From contig NC_088318.1 of assembly GCF_910592395.1 (NCBI RefSeq), forward strand, positions 3,102,001 to 3,166,000: 64,000 nt of DNA, in the 5' to 3' direction. Of this stretch, positions 1-9,894 are shown piece by piece. The notes under the pieces were generated by a model that did no database searches, had not been told where the DNA came from, and saw only the letters and a list, made by a program, of their open reading frames with translations. The DNA is from Lineus longissimus (lineage: Eukaryota; Nemertea; Pilidiophora; Heteronemertea; Lineidae). The position numbers and the translations under genes were made by a program. Numbering within the stretch: position 1 is the first letter of the stretch; each line of letters opens with the position of its first letter.

Positions 1-200
1 ACCGCTCGTCGATTTATGCAAATCCACGGATTTCCAGTACTTGCACAATCCTCTTTGTTAATTGCATTTGCATATGTAGCGACCGCCGTTTTCATCCCCC
101 ACGTTGATTTTATTAGTTTTAATTTGCCTTCCCAGATATGCAAATAGTACTGATCGTTTACTGATTAAATTATTCCGGGGCATTTGTGTGTTGTACTGTC
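1..200. promoter_or_regulatory. Candidate enhancer: three POU octamers
   Basis: Exact octamers ATGCAAAT lie at 16-23 and 138-145, and the reverse form ATTTGCAT at 66-73. The block also holds CpGs, a TGATTTTAT Hox/Pbx-like site and TTAATTGC. The octamer is the established binding site of POU homeodomain factors. I saw about ten other octamers scattered over the rest of the window, so three within 130 bp is a real local cluster. The enhancer role is inferred. Confidence 0.35.
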
Positions 201-260
201 CTCTAATACGCGTATTCTGTTAGCTAAATTGGTAATTGAAAAGTATGAAGACAAGACGAC

Positions 261-1010
261 TGACAGTTAGACTTGTACATTGGTGGCTAGGGAAGGACAG
301 TGGCTAAAGGATGGGGCATTAACAAATAAACACACTGACAGTTAGACTTGTACATTGGTGGCTTGGGAAGGACAGTGGCTAAAGGATGGGGCATTAACAA
401 ATAAACACACTGACAGTTAGACTTGTACATTGGTGGCTTGGGAAGGACAATGGCTAAAGGATGGGGCATTAACAAATAAACACACTGACAGTTAGACTTG
501 TACATTGGTGGCTTGGGAAGGACAGTGGCTAAAGGATGGGGCATTAACAAATAAACACACTGACAGTTAGACCTGTACATTGGTGGCTTGGGAAGGACAA
601 TGGCTAAAGGATGGGGCATTAACAAATAAACACACTGACAGTTAGACTTGTACATTGGTGGCTTGGGAAGGACAGTGGCTAAAGGATGGGGCATTAACAA
701 ATAAACGCACTGACAGTTAGACTTGTACATTGGTGGCTTGGGAAGGACAGTGGCTAAAGGATGGGGCATTAACAAATAAACACACTGACAGTTAGACTTG
801 TACATTGGTGGCTTGGGAAGGACAGTGGCTAAAGGATGGGGCATTAACAAATAAACACACTGACAGTTAGACTTGTACATTGGTGGCTTGGGAAGGACAG
901 TGGCTAAAGGATGGGGCATTAACAAATAAACACACTGACAGTTAGACTTGTACATTGGTGGCTAGGGAAGGACAGTGGCTAAAGGATGGGGCATTAACAA
1001 ATAAACACAC
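261..1010. repeat. 75-bp minisatellite, ten copies
   Basis: Ten head-to-tail copies of a 75-bp unit begin at 261, 336, 411 and so on to 936, and differ by only a few substitutions. The first and last units share a variant (GGCTAGGG) where the internal units read GGCTTGGG. Because 75 is a multiple of three, the minus strand stays open through the array as a 25-residue repeat containing CQC. The frame has no recognisable domain and is bounded by the variant units, so it is treated as non-coding. Confidence 0.95.
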
Positions 1011-1158
1011 TTGGCCGAGAGAAAGAGACCTTTCGGCTACTAGTTGTACCAGAAGGGTGTAGTGTTGACATATAGACACACTATAGTCCATTACACAAGA
1101 AAATGTCAGTGCAAGCAAAAAAAGGTTTAAAATTTGTCAGTGGCTCACCTTCGCACCA

Positions 1159-1185
1159 GAAGGACAGTGGCTAGAGAATGGAGAG
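1159..1185. repeat. Diverged partial monomer of the 75-bp satellite
   Basis: About 27 bp (GAAGGACAGTGGCTAGAGAA and onwards) match the GAAGGACAGTGGCTAAAGGA part of the 75-bp unit, about 150 bp beyond the array. It is probably an older, degenerate copy left at the flank. Confidence 0.55.
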
Positions 1186-1744
1186 TCCAAAAATATACAT
1201 GAGAAAGTGACAACAGCATCTGTAGCAACAAGTAGCTAACCATTCCCCCTGGCAGAAAACTTATCCATCTCCACAGAACAAACACAACTCCGGTAAAGTT
1301 ACTTGCCCAAGACAACAACTTGAGCAAAGTTTACGAGGTAAAGGAACAGGCCACCAACATAAGGAGGCCAAAAATGTTGGGAGACTAAAAGAGAACACAA
1401 AATATCTACTTGAGATTGGAAACTATATAAAGTTGTTAAAAAAATAGGTAGATAATTGTGATAGAAACCAACCTTGATCATCAATACAATAGCAGACTTC
1501 AAAGATCGTCCAAAAAAAGCACATCCAGTTTCTCTCCTCATCAAACTAGCTCCAAGGAAATTAATTGGATAACTTAAGAAGGCCATTAATTACGACATTC
1601 CTCGTCAACATTCCACTGCTAATTGCAATCATAGTGTGTAATTAAGATGTTAATTAAACTCGGGTACACACAAATGGTGTAGAACTTAAACATGGTATAT
1701 GTGAGTGTGTGTATATACAGCGATGGAACAGAAAGACTATGTTA
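1186..1744. other. No supported gene; weak minus-strand frame
   Basis: AT-rich DNA. A 95-codon minus-strand frame (1299-1586) contains a plausible-looking stretch ending in AAG followed by GTTGGT near 1478. No family is recognised, and no convincing acceptor or start context is visible. Nothing else is seen. Confidence 0.3.
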
Positions 1745-1876
1745 AAGTGGATTTCGCACAACCAATGTTTCGGTTAACTTTTTGCATTTTCTCGGGCAGT
1801 GAAAATCAACCTTCTCAATTCCTGTTGAGAAGCCTGGCGCAGCTTGATCAATAAGCTGGACTCGGCCTGATGAACA
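1745..1876 (+). repeat. Dispersed repeat, copy 1 (partner at 42,666)
   Basis: This segment aligns along its whole length with 42,666-42,793 in the same orientation. Shared landmarks in order are an AAAGKGGATTT start, TTCTCGGGCRGTGAAAAT, TTCTCA..TTCCTGTT and CCTGATGAACA. The two copies are clearly diverged, so this is an old interspersed repeat. The family is not recognised and no terminal repeats or coding capacity are seen. Confidence 0.7.
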
Positions 1877-4207
1877 TGTGGACAATTAAAAAGGGCCTCC
1901 CTCCCCGCAATAGGGTTCTATTCAGAAACCCTGTATGACTTGATGATGCATGATACTGACTGAAGTGCAGTAAGGTCATTGTATCACATGGAGGAAGTTC
2001 GCTTTAAGACTCGTCTAGAGTTGCAAATTCCTTTAAGAGACGATTTACAGACAGATATATCTTGACTAACAACATTAGCAACACTTATTACCATTAGACC
2101 AAAATCATATAAATCACACGCACCCCAAGACATTCCAACCATTAAGTGATGAACCTTAATCATCATCACCAATAACACCATATCACTACCAACAAGTGCG
2201 AATTTCTTTCTAAAACAAAATCCTACACGCCACATCAGATGATGTTTACATATACACCATCCTTACCAAGGCTAGTCTACAGCCTGCTAATTGCGCATGC
2301 AGTGAAAAACCCGGCAAATTAAACCTGTGATATTTGGGTTCTCGGACGGGAATTCACACCTGAAATTTTGGTCTGGGGAGTGAAATTAGCGCCGATTGAA
2401 CGGCGGGTGCGAAGATATAGTTAGAAGCTCGGGATAAATAACTTCATGGTCTTGGTATATGAGAGCGTGTATGTTGGATTGTCTAGCCTCATTAGCGGGT
2501 CTCCACGGAATAGCGGGTTTACTCATTATATCTGTTCCCCATGGTCGGGTAAGATGTAACTAACGTAAATATATGTATATTTCTTGATTAAATTATCACT
2601 AGCTTGATTAAGATTTAGATATAATTGTTGGTGTTTGCAAATTTCTTATAGAAATGACTCACGAATATGACTTTGGCTGAAAACATAGAATCTATATATC
2701 AAATGTGAATTTTTTTCATCATTTTTGTCCCAAAAAAATTTTTTGAGAGATTTATGGTTTGCTTACATTAAACATGCAATTATTCCCAGAGGTATCATCG
2801 ATACTAAAGCAGAAAGTTTAACTTATCTGAACTTTCTTTACACTGTAATTGCTATAAGACCCAATATCGATATCATCTACTTACTGACACATCATGATCT
2901 CTATCAATTATGTCAGTACATTAGAGAAAACGGCAGACGGTGGCAAGGCTATATTCCTGGACAAATCCTTATTGAGGAAAAACCTAGGAGTCCACCTCAT
3001 GCAGGGCCAGTCAATGACAAAATAATCATATAAGATCAAAAATAGGGTCAGGGTTAAGTACGACAACTGAAAAATGGCGATTAAAAAGTTCAAAATTACA
3101 CCATAGAATGGAACCACTTTTCAAGAAATACATGAGAAAAGTTCAGCTTGCGTGAATTATGTCACAGATGGCAAAATATCATGAAAATTCCACCCCAAAT
3201 CAAGCAAACGACGGGAGGTCCAGAATTCTTCCCTCTGCTACTCAATAGAGAATCCCCCCCTAGGGGCATGAATAACGCCAAATTTACTAAGCAAAAGAGC
3301 GGAGCAAACGCCACATTATTCACGAGTAAAGGACCACTTGACGGTGACACACAGACCCTGATTAGCTGTATGGTGCCCACCGGCAGTTAAAGCTACCGAA
3401 ATCATTGAAACAGGATGGCCGTCAATATATCGGTAGTTTTGACATTGTGACCGAGGTCGTCATCGGTATGATAATTTGACGTCATCTGATCAGTTGGCCG
3501 CAAGTTCTTCCACCTTCATCTCTTGCAATGCACTGCAGACTTCAAAACCATCTGCACCAGATGGAATTGGGGAAGGACTAGTCACTGCAACATCGAGTCA
3601 ATGACTGTCTACCACACCCTGACAAAATGAACCCGTAACTAGCAGGTCCCAGGAGGAAGGAGTTCTGGCCAACCAGGACCTGCATCAAGGGTTTGAAATG
3701 AAAATTAGACTGAAACTTTGGATCGCGCATTCATTCCAGCTGAACTCCAGACCAAATGGACTAAACCCCCTTGCGAAACAACCCAGAGTTTGAAAACCAA
3801 ATCAGACCAACACAAATCTAAGTCAATCTGACTTAGAATTTCTATTAGCCCCGAAATGTCAAAATCAAATTACTTTCTGGCCAGTGATGGAGTGGATTCG
3901 CCTTGATAAGACATTATTTCGAGATATATGACGACTTCGGAAGAAAATACATCCATAACTCATCAAATAGATAAATGGTCCACCTGAGTATATTTATATC
4001 AAGTATTTTAAAGATAAATTCACCAATTTCTAAACAGGTTTAGAAAGTGATGAAATTAAAATTTCAGCTAAACGAAAATTAGCTGCACTCAAACCAAAAA
4101 AGTTGTGATATTTTCATAAGGACAGACAAACAATATATAGATAGAAAATGTTAACCTCTCTTTCATCTCCCAAAAAAAAAAGGCCGGACTTTATAAATGG
4201 GATACTG
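1877..4207. other. No supported gene
   Basis: Mixed AT-rich DNA. The longest frame (102 codons, + strand, 2725-3033) has no recognisable motif and overlaps a frame on the other strand. A short poly-A near 4172-4180 precedes a SINE-like sequence. No RNA genes are seen. Confidence 0.4.
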
Positions 4208-4292
4208 ACCATAGGTCAGTGGATAGAGTATGCACAGACAAATGTTTTGACATCCTATGCATGACAACCTGAATGACTCCAGGCTCGTCCTA
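4208..4292 (+). mobile_element. Possible degenerate tRNA-derived SINE head
   Basis: TAGGTCAGTGGATAGAGT resembles the D-arm/A-box of a tRNA (TAGCTCAGTGGATAGAG). About 50 bp later AACCTGAATGACTCC sits where a B box should be but matches poorly. It is probably the head of an old SINE. No tail or target duplication was found. Confidence 0.3.
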
Positions 4293-6566
4293 GAAACTTT
4301 ACACTACATTAATGAATAGTTCTAACACAACTTAGCGAGAAAAACTGTCCAAAACACAGCCATCCTTACATTCCTACCTTACTGTCCAGTGACCCTCCTC
4401 TGCACAAGTACTCCAAGATCCAACCATCAACCGGTAAACCTTACCAAACAATTTGTCAGGGGTACTCATAGCAAAGGCATCATCCTCAGCTTTTTTCTGA
4501 ACAATTCCATGCCAACGGTCAGATAGTGAAGAAATTGCTAATTTCCATCAAATTTTAATGAAAACGTCTTAAGTTCTTTGCCCAAAGCACAAGAAGGGAT
4601 TGAAAAGAAAAAACAATCATAAACGTGGAGGACCAATTGTATTAGAATGACAATAGGTTATGAGGGAAGATGAGCAGCGTTAGCAAGGAGCGATCCTGCA
4701 GTATCTCATGGCAACTCGTCTCCATTCTTAACCTGAATACCAGCACATACATCCTCTGGTAAACCCCTATTGTTCACATTATACAGTCGAGGCTAACCGA
4801 ATTTAAGATTCCTAAACTGCATTGTCAACTAAAACAATTGAAACAATACTGTGCAGAATCTGTGCTTTTGCCCCTGGAACTTTTCAAACTGAGCGTCGCA
4901 TTTCAGAACTCGAGCACATTGTTGGGCCCTTCAACCCCCTTATTCTCTGATGAATTCATATTTCATCAACTAAGGGACAAAATTAATGATTAACGTCGTT
5001 TACATAACTAAGGCATCCATGGCGGCCATTAAGGGACAGCAGCCGGTCATAACAGGGGCGGATGCGGCCAAATTTGCCGCCATTGTGAAGGTGACAGGGA
5101 TCAGAGCGATGGGTGTAGGATGTGTACTTTACCATGCTGGGGAGTTAACCCTTTAGAGTCATCCACCACTGGACATTCATGAAGACATCAGAAATTTTAA
5201 AGGATGTGAATCTCATTCTCAACCCAAAACGAATGGCACTACAGAACTTCCCTTTTATGAACACCCTTGGGATGAGAATTGTTGCCCTTTTAGAGATGCG
5301 TCCTGATTACAGGGGTCAAAGTGAATGGAAAATGACCAATTTCAAACAAAAATCTGTGTCCTTAGTCATGAGGGTGGCCTGCAAACAGTGATGTCTGCCA
5401 AGAACTGGATTGGATTGAAATGCCAACGATCAGCAATGTTGCTACATGAAGTTTAGAAAACAGAACAAAATGTATAACACTGAATTTTCATGCAACTATG
5501 CATATCAAAACTAAACGTATGTGAAAAGTTTACCCAATTACCAGAGTCCACCCACTCACCTACTTGTGCCGTTTTATGTCTCACCTCATAATGAACATAT
5601 GTTCATAATCATAATTTTTCCATATATATCTATATTGACAAATGAGATTGCATGCACGATATTGTTGAGAGCCCAAAGCATTTGCAGACATGGTAAATAC
5701 TTATGCATATTCCACCGAAATGATATGGTAATATTTAAAATAACGATTACTTCTAGTATTCGACATACATGTAAAATGTAAATATTCAAATATGTAAAAT
5801 ACTCTAGTTTCATCGATCTAAGACCTCTGAATATTCGATTGAAGCTGCAATGCAGATCAGAGTATTAACCGATTTTTAATTTAACTCTGTAAAAGATTTT
5901 CCCAAGACCTTGGATACGTTTTCTGAGGAGAATGGAAAGCTACCCCTCACACGAACGATGCAACAAATATTCTATTTTTAATACACCTAGGCAATTATAT
6001 GCCGCTACAGCGCTGGTCAAATAGCATCACTGATCTGCATCTTTCAGGCAAAAATGTATTTTACCTGCTTAGTGTTTCTTAAGTGATGGTTGCACTTTCA
6101 CAATGAAATTCACAACCCAGGCTCTTAAAACAGGTTTTCGAAATCTAGCTGTAAATGTTTTTCAGTGTGAGGGATGTTATTTCTGGCCAGTACTCTTTAG
6201 CTCTGAACCACTTTCCATTTGATTTTTCCTTATTTTCTTCTACTAAACTCTGTCATAATCAATATCAAATAAACACAGGAAAAAAATAGTATCCAGAGTG
6301 TTCATGTAAAAACAAAATTTTGAATTCTATTCAGCAATACATTTCAGGCTGAAATATACAACATGTCATGCGAGAAACCACACGCATATTCATAACTAAC
6401 ATGCCATCTGTAAACCTAAGTAGCACTTCATCTGAACCAAGAACACTTGAAATTAATAAATTAAAATTTAAATAATGGTGCATAACGCAAGCAGCAGTTG
6501 TGATTAAACTGAGTACATAATTGATCATCTATCATGTTTGTAGAAGGGCCTTGCTATATTTTGGCC
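4293..6566. other. No supported gene
   Basis: AT-rich DNA with short overlapping frames on both strands (for example 5179-5391 and 5521-5813), none with recognisable domains. A small GC-richer patch at 5017-5110 contains ATGGCGGCC. Nothing else is supported. Confidence 0.4.
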
Positions 6567-6640
6567 CTAAAGGGAGTCTGTAGGCAGTAGTCAGGTAGAC
6601 CAGATTAAGTTACAATAAGTCATCAACAGGGGTCTCTTAA
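6567..6640 (+). repeat. Dispersed repeat end, copy 1 (partner at 31,711)
   Basis: The segment starts TAAAGGG and shares ATTAAGTTACA and AGGGGTCTCT in the same order and spacing with 31,711-31,786. An AAAGGG start next to TTAA suggests the end of a DNA-transposon-like repeat, but the other end was not identified. Confidence 0.55.
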
Positions 6641-7337
6641 ATCTGACAGTACATCACTCTTGTACATTTATTTTCATGCTGAATCAGTCCACTAAATGTG
6701 TACAATTAAAGTCACCTGAAGATGACCAATTTGACCCTGGGGTAGCTCTGGCCTTTAGTCCCCCTTTAAGAGTAAGTTAACCCATTGTTAGTATTCTTTT
6801 TTTTTTTAAAGTCATATTTATTAGAATTCCTGAATACTTTCACTGATGACACATAAATACACACAAAGAGCATCTAAGAAGTGAAGTCAATGTCAGATAA
6901 AATACAAGAATAAAATCAATTAAACCCCCAAAGGCAATTCACAAATTTAGAATTCCTGATCTATTTTAAAATACTTCTGAAAAAACTTGATTTTACCACA
7001 AGGTTTAAAAACAAACTAAATGTTTTAAGTTATCGAAAAACAATGCTAATAAACATCAATTCAGGAAATGATTTTTGCTAATTGAGAAAAAGAGCTTAGA
7101 TGGCGTACTAGCTACTATATTGGCATATAAGAAAAAAATATATTGTTTAAACATTTTTTTAAACACTTTTGAGACAAATATGCCAGGCAGTCAATGATAA
7201 ATGACAATTACAATACATCACCAAGTGACAACTCTTTTCTTTTTTCAAAGGGAAAGTATAGAGGCATCAAAATTAATAAATCAATAACACTAATTAGTTG
7301 CAAATCAATAAAATAAAAAAGGGTAAAAATAGGCCTA
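6641..7337. other. AT-rich, no supported gene
   Basis: Strongly AT-rich with several short poly-T/poly-A runs (for example 6797-6808). No frame above chance and no repeats beyond simple sequence are seen. Confidence 0.4.
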
Positions 7338-7620
7338 CTGCAGACAAGCTAATTAATCAAGGTGAGGGAAACAAATAATTTACCAATCAAGATAATTACT
7401 TGCTTATCAAGAAAGGGGTTGATTGCTGCAGACAAGCTAATTAATCAATTAATCACTGAAGTCTGATGTCTGAAGTAATGTAAGATCAATCAACAATAAT
7501 CAAGGAATAAACATCACTGTGTTATGGTGTTATCAGGGTTAACTTGATTAAATTGGGATTACCAATACTCAAAATGCCTAACCAAACCAATGGGTAGGCC
7601 TATTTATTAATCAAGGCAAT
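7338..7620. promoter_or_regulatory. ATCAA/TTGAT-rich block with 23-bp direct repeat
   Basis: A 23-bp sequence beginning CTGCAGACAAGCTAATTAAT occurs exactly at 7338-7360 and again at 7426-7448, 88 bp apart. Around both copies AATCAA/TTGATT motifs recur many times. Such motifs suit PBC/Hox or other homeodomain factors, but the density could also reflect decayed simple sequence. Function is inferred only. Confidence 0.3.
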
Positions 7621-7779
7621 AATAAGCTGACTACCTGCTACATAGGGTTAAACCACACCAATAAAATAATAATAATAATGAGTCTTTTATATAGAATTAC
7701 TAAAATCTTGTTGCCATGCCAAAAACCAGAATATGCTGCTGAAACACAGAATCTGCTAATTGAACCTGTCAATCAATAC

Positions 7780-8391
7780 ATTGCAATACACATACGCGTG
7801 AACACGTGTACGCGAGGGGAAAACCCTTGTTTAAAAAACCAAAGACGCAAATGAAATACTGGGAAAGCTAGTGCAGAAAACCACCGTACCTTGAGTGAAA
7901 ATCTACTTGATATGTCCTAAAATCCCGGTAACAGCGACCTAGATATCCCACGTATCCAGCAGCGCACTCAACCCTGCTTATTGATGACACCTAACAACTT
8001 GATCATAGTGGTTAGTCCATGAATTTGGTAAGGTGCGCTTAAAAGAAACGAGGTCACGCGCGAACTCAATTTCCCAAGGCGAAAAAAGTACATCAGATAG
8101 CAGAAAAACAACGCCACTGGCGCACACACATCACCATACGGTCTATCTACACCGCGGCAAGGCCACAACACTGCCAGACATTCAGCATGGCGACTAATTA
8201 CTCTGTGTAATTAACAAACACGCGGACAGAAAATGGCTCGGTAGCGACCTGAACTTAACGGGAAAACCGGCGATATACACTTACTCGTTTATGAGTTTGT
8301 AGGCGATTTATCCATTTATCCTCTCGTCAGCGTCATTCGAACGTCTATGCACTAATATAGGATCCTTTCCCCACTGTCTGCGTGAACTACC
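7780..8391. promoter_or_regulatory. CpG-richer promoter-like region
   Basis: CpG content rises sharply relative to the flanks. The block has a CACGTG E-box inside an ACGCG-rich near-palindrome around 7795-7821. YY1-like ATGGC motifs occur at about 8190 and 8232. On the minus strand a CAAG/GTACGG donor-like site lies near 7890, so transcription in either direction is possible. No TATA box is obvious. The promoter role is inferred. Confidence 0.35.
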
Positions 8392-8415
8392 ATGGCCTAC
8401 GACACGCAAAACAAG
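8392..8415 (+). CDS. Candidate first coding exon (8 codons)
   Basis: An ATG in good Kozak context (CTACCATGG) opens eight codons reading MAYDTQNK, followed directly by a donor-like AAG/GTAAAA, giving a phase-0 intron. It lies in the CpG-richer block, where a first exon would be expected. The peptide is too short to assign a family and no following exon was identified, so this may be chance. Confidence 0.25.
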
Positions 8416-8499
8416 GTAAAAATGAAAAGTGGATATTTTTATTGTGCTAATTAATTATTCAAAAATTAATTGGAGTGAGGTGCGCATGCTTCAATTAAC

Positions 8500-8668
8500 T
8501 CTTACTCGAACGGCATTGTGGGATACAAAGATGGCGTGCACCTGCTCGCTCGATTCGATTTAAAAACCACCAGGAAACGGTTCGTCCCTGAAAAAACTAC
8601 ACATTATTTATCGCTAACAACACTATAAGCGTAAAGAGGACATTCTAAGGAACATTTGGAGACATTTG
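8500..8668 (+). other. Candidate 5' untranslated first exon
   Basis: GGCATTGTGGGAT, similar to a ZNF143/Staf core in reverse, is followed by CAAAGATGGCG, a YY1-type element that often sits just downstream of initiation sites. About 140 bp on, TTTG/GTGAGTAA is a near-ideal splice donor with GT at 8669-8670. The ATG at 8532 opens only ten codons before a stop, so the exon would be untranslated. The start is a guess and no downstream exon was found. Confidence 0.35.
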
Positions 8669-8985
8669 GTGAGTAAATCCGTCCGTTATTCGTGGAGTGT
8701 GCAGCATTTCTTTTCAGATTTTTCGTCGCAAGATGACAGGTGTGTGGGAAATGTGTACATAATGTACAGTGTCCAGGAAATTACGCAATCACTGCTAGGA
8801 TCTGGTTCATTGGAGATTTCCCTCTTACCGGAAATTACCATACCAATTACCATGTGTTGGTGTTGTTTGTTATTGTTTACTGCATGGTGATGTGCTGTTT
8901 AGAGGATGTAGTTGTTGGTGTTGTTTTCGTCTGTTGTTAGTGTTTTGCGCCAGTGCAGTAGCGTAGGCCTAGCTAGGGCTTAATT

Positions 8986-9382
8986 AGTGTGATAGCTAAG
9001 GAGCCTCATGGCCTAGTGGTTAACACTGCTGGCCACCACGCAATAGGGCCCGGGTTCGATCCCGGGGAGAATCCATGATCTTATGTCTGGATGAACCGGC
9101 TTTCAAGGAACTAAAATTCCTAGCTCTTCGCAGTCCTTCGAATGAGACTCAAAACCGAGGTTCCTTGTACCTGGTGTCTATGCCAGGGCAAGCTAAGACC
9201 CCACCAAGTGAGAAACATGAGTAGCTTGCGTGGACTCTATCTCTCTCGCCAAAGTCGGACCACTAGGCCAATAAACCCAATTGGCGCCTAACCGTAGTGG
9301 CACGCAGGATACGCTCATCCCGCCTTGGAGGAGGATTACTCCTAGGAGAATGACCCCTCCAAGTGCAGAGCGAACGCTGAAG

Positions 9383-9413
<31 letters not shown>

Positions 9414-9424
9414 GTGATAGCTAA
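8986..9424 (+). mobile_element. tRNA-derived SINE with 14-bp target duplication
   Basis: The element (about 9000-9410) has a tRNA-like head with A box TGGCCTAGTGG (9009-9019) and B box GGTTCGATCC (9053-9062). A tRNA-unrelated body of about 300 bp follows, then a (GAA)n tail (about 9379-9410). AGTGTGATAGCTAA flanks it exactly at 8986-8999 and 9411-9424, the mark of target-primed reverse transcription. The perfect duplication and intact promoter boxes suggest a fairly recent insertion. SINEs are non-autonomous and depend on a LINE partner, which is not visible here. Confidence 0.9.
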
Positions 9425-9813
9425 ATCATGTTTGCCTTTTTTATGCTGCAGGTGCCCTATTATCTGCTCTGCCCCCCCTCCCGTCATGGCCCAGGCCTAT
9501 ATCCCTTAATTAGGGCCTCAAGCAAGAGCCTGTGCCCTCATGGCAATAAAGCCAAAGGGCAGCCGGTTGAATAAACTGGAATGCATCTATTTTTTAACCA
9601 TGAGATCATAAAAATCTACAAGTTTGGTTAAGGTGAGGGGGACATAGGCCTAATGTCATTAGGTTGTGGTACATACATATTTTCTCTTGAAATGGAAACA
9701 GAAAAAAAATCCGCCTTTATTGCAGGAAAAAGGGTAAAATGAATTTATACTTTTACCTGGCCTTACTAATAAATGCAGCACAGGTCATACATAAATGAGA
9801 CTAAACCCGATAA
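9425..9813. other. No supported gene
   Basis: AT-rich DNA after the SINE. No feature is seen. Confidence 0.4.
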
Positions 9814-9894
9814 GATATCATACAGTTGGACATGTGATATCATATAGTTGGACATACAATATATAATATAGTTGGACATAAGATATCATATGAT
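9814..9894. repeat. 22-24-bp tandem repeat, 3.5 copies
   Basis: Units of the form GATATCATAYAGTTGGACAT start at 9814, 9836 and 9858, with a partial unit at 9882. The copies are imperfect. It is a small minisatellite with no coding potential. Confidence 0.8.

Noticed and set aside
287-955. 222-codon minus-strand frame with a 25-residue CQC repeat
   Set aside because: It is the reading of a 75-bp tandem array with period divisible by three; no promoter, splice sites or family match.
261-1010. CRISPR-like regular repeats
   Set aside because: Units are contiguous with no unique spacers, and the sequence is eukaryotic.
2725-3033. 102-codon + strand frame
   Set aside because: No family recognised, no splice or promoter context; overlaps a minus-strand frame.
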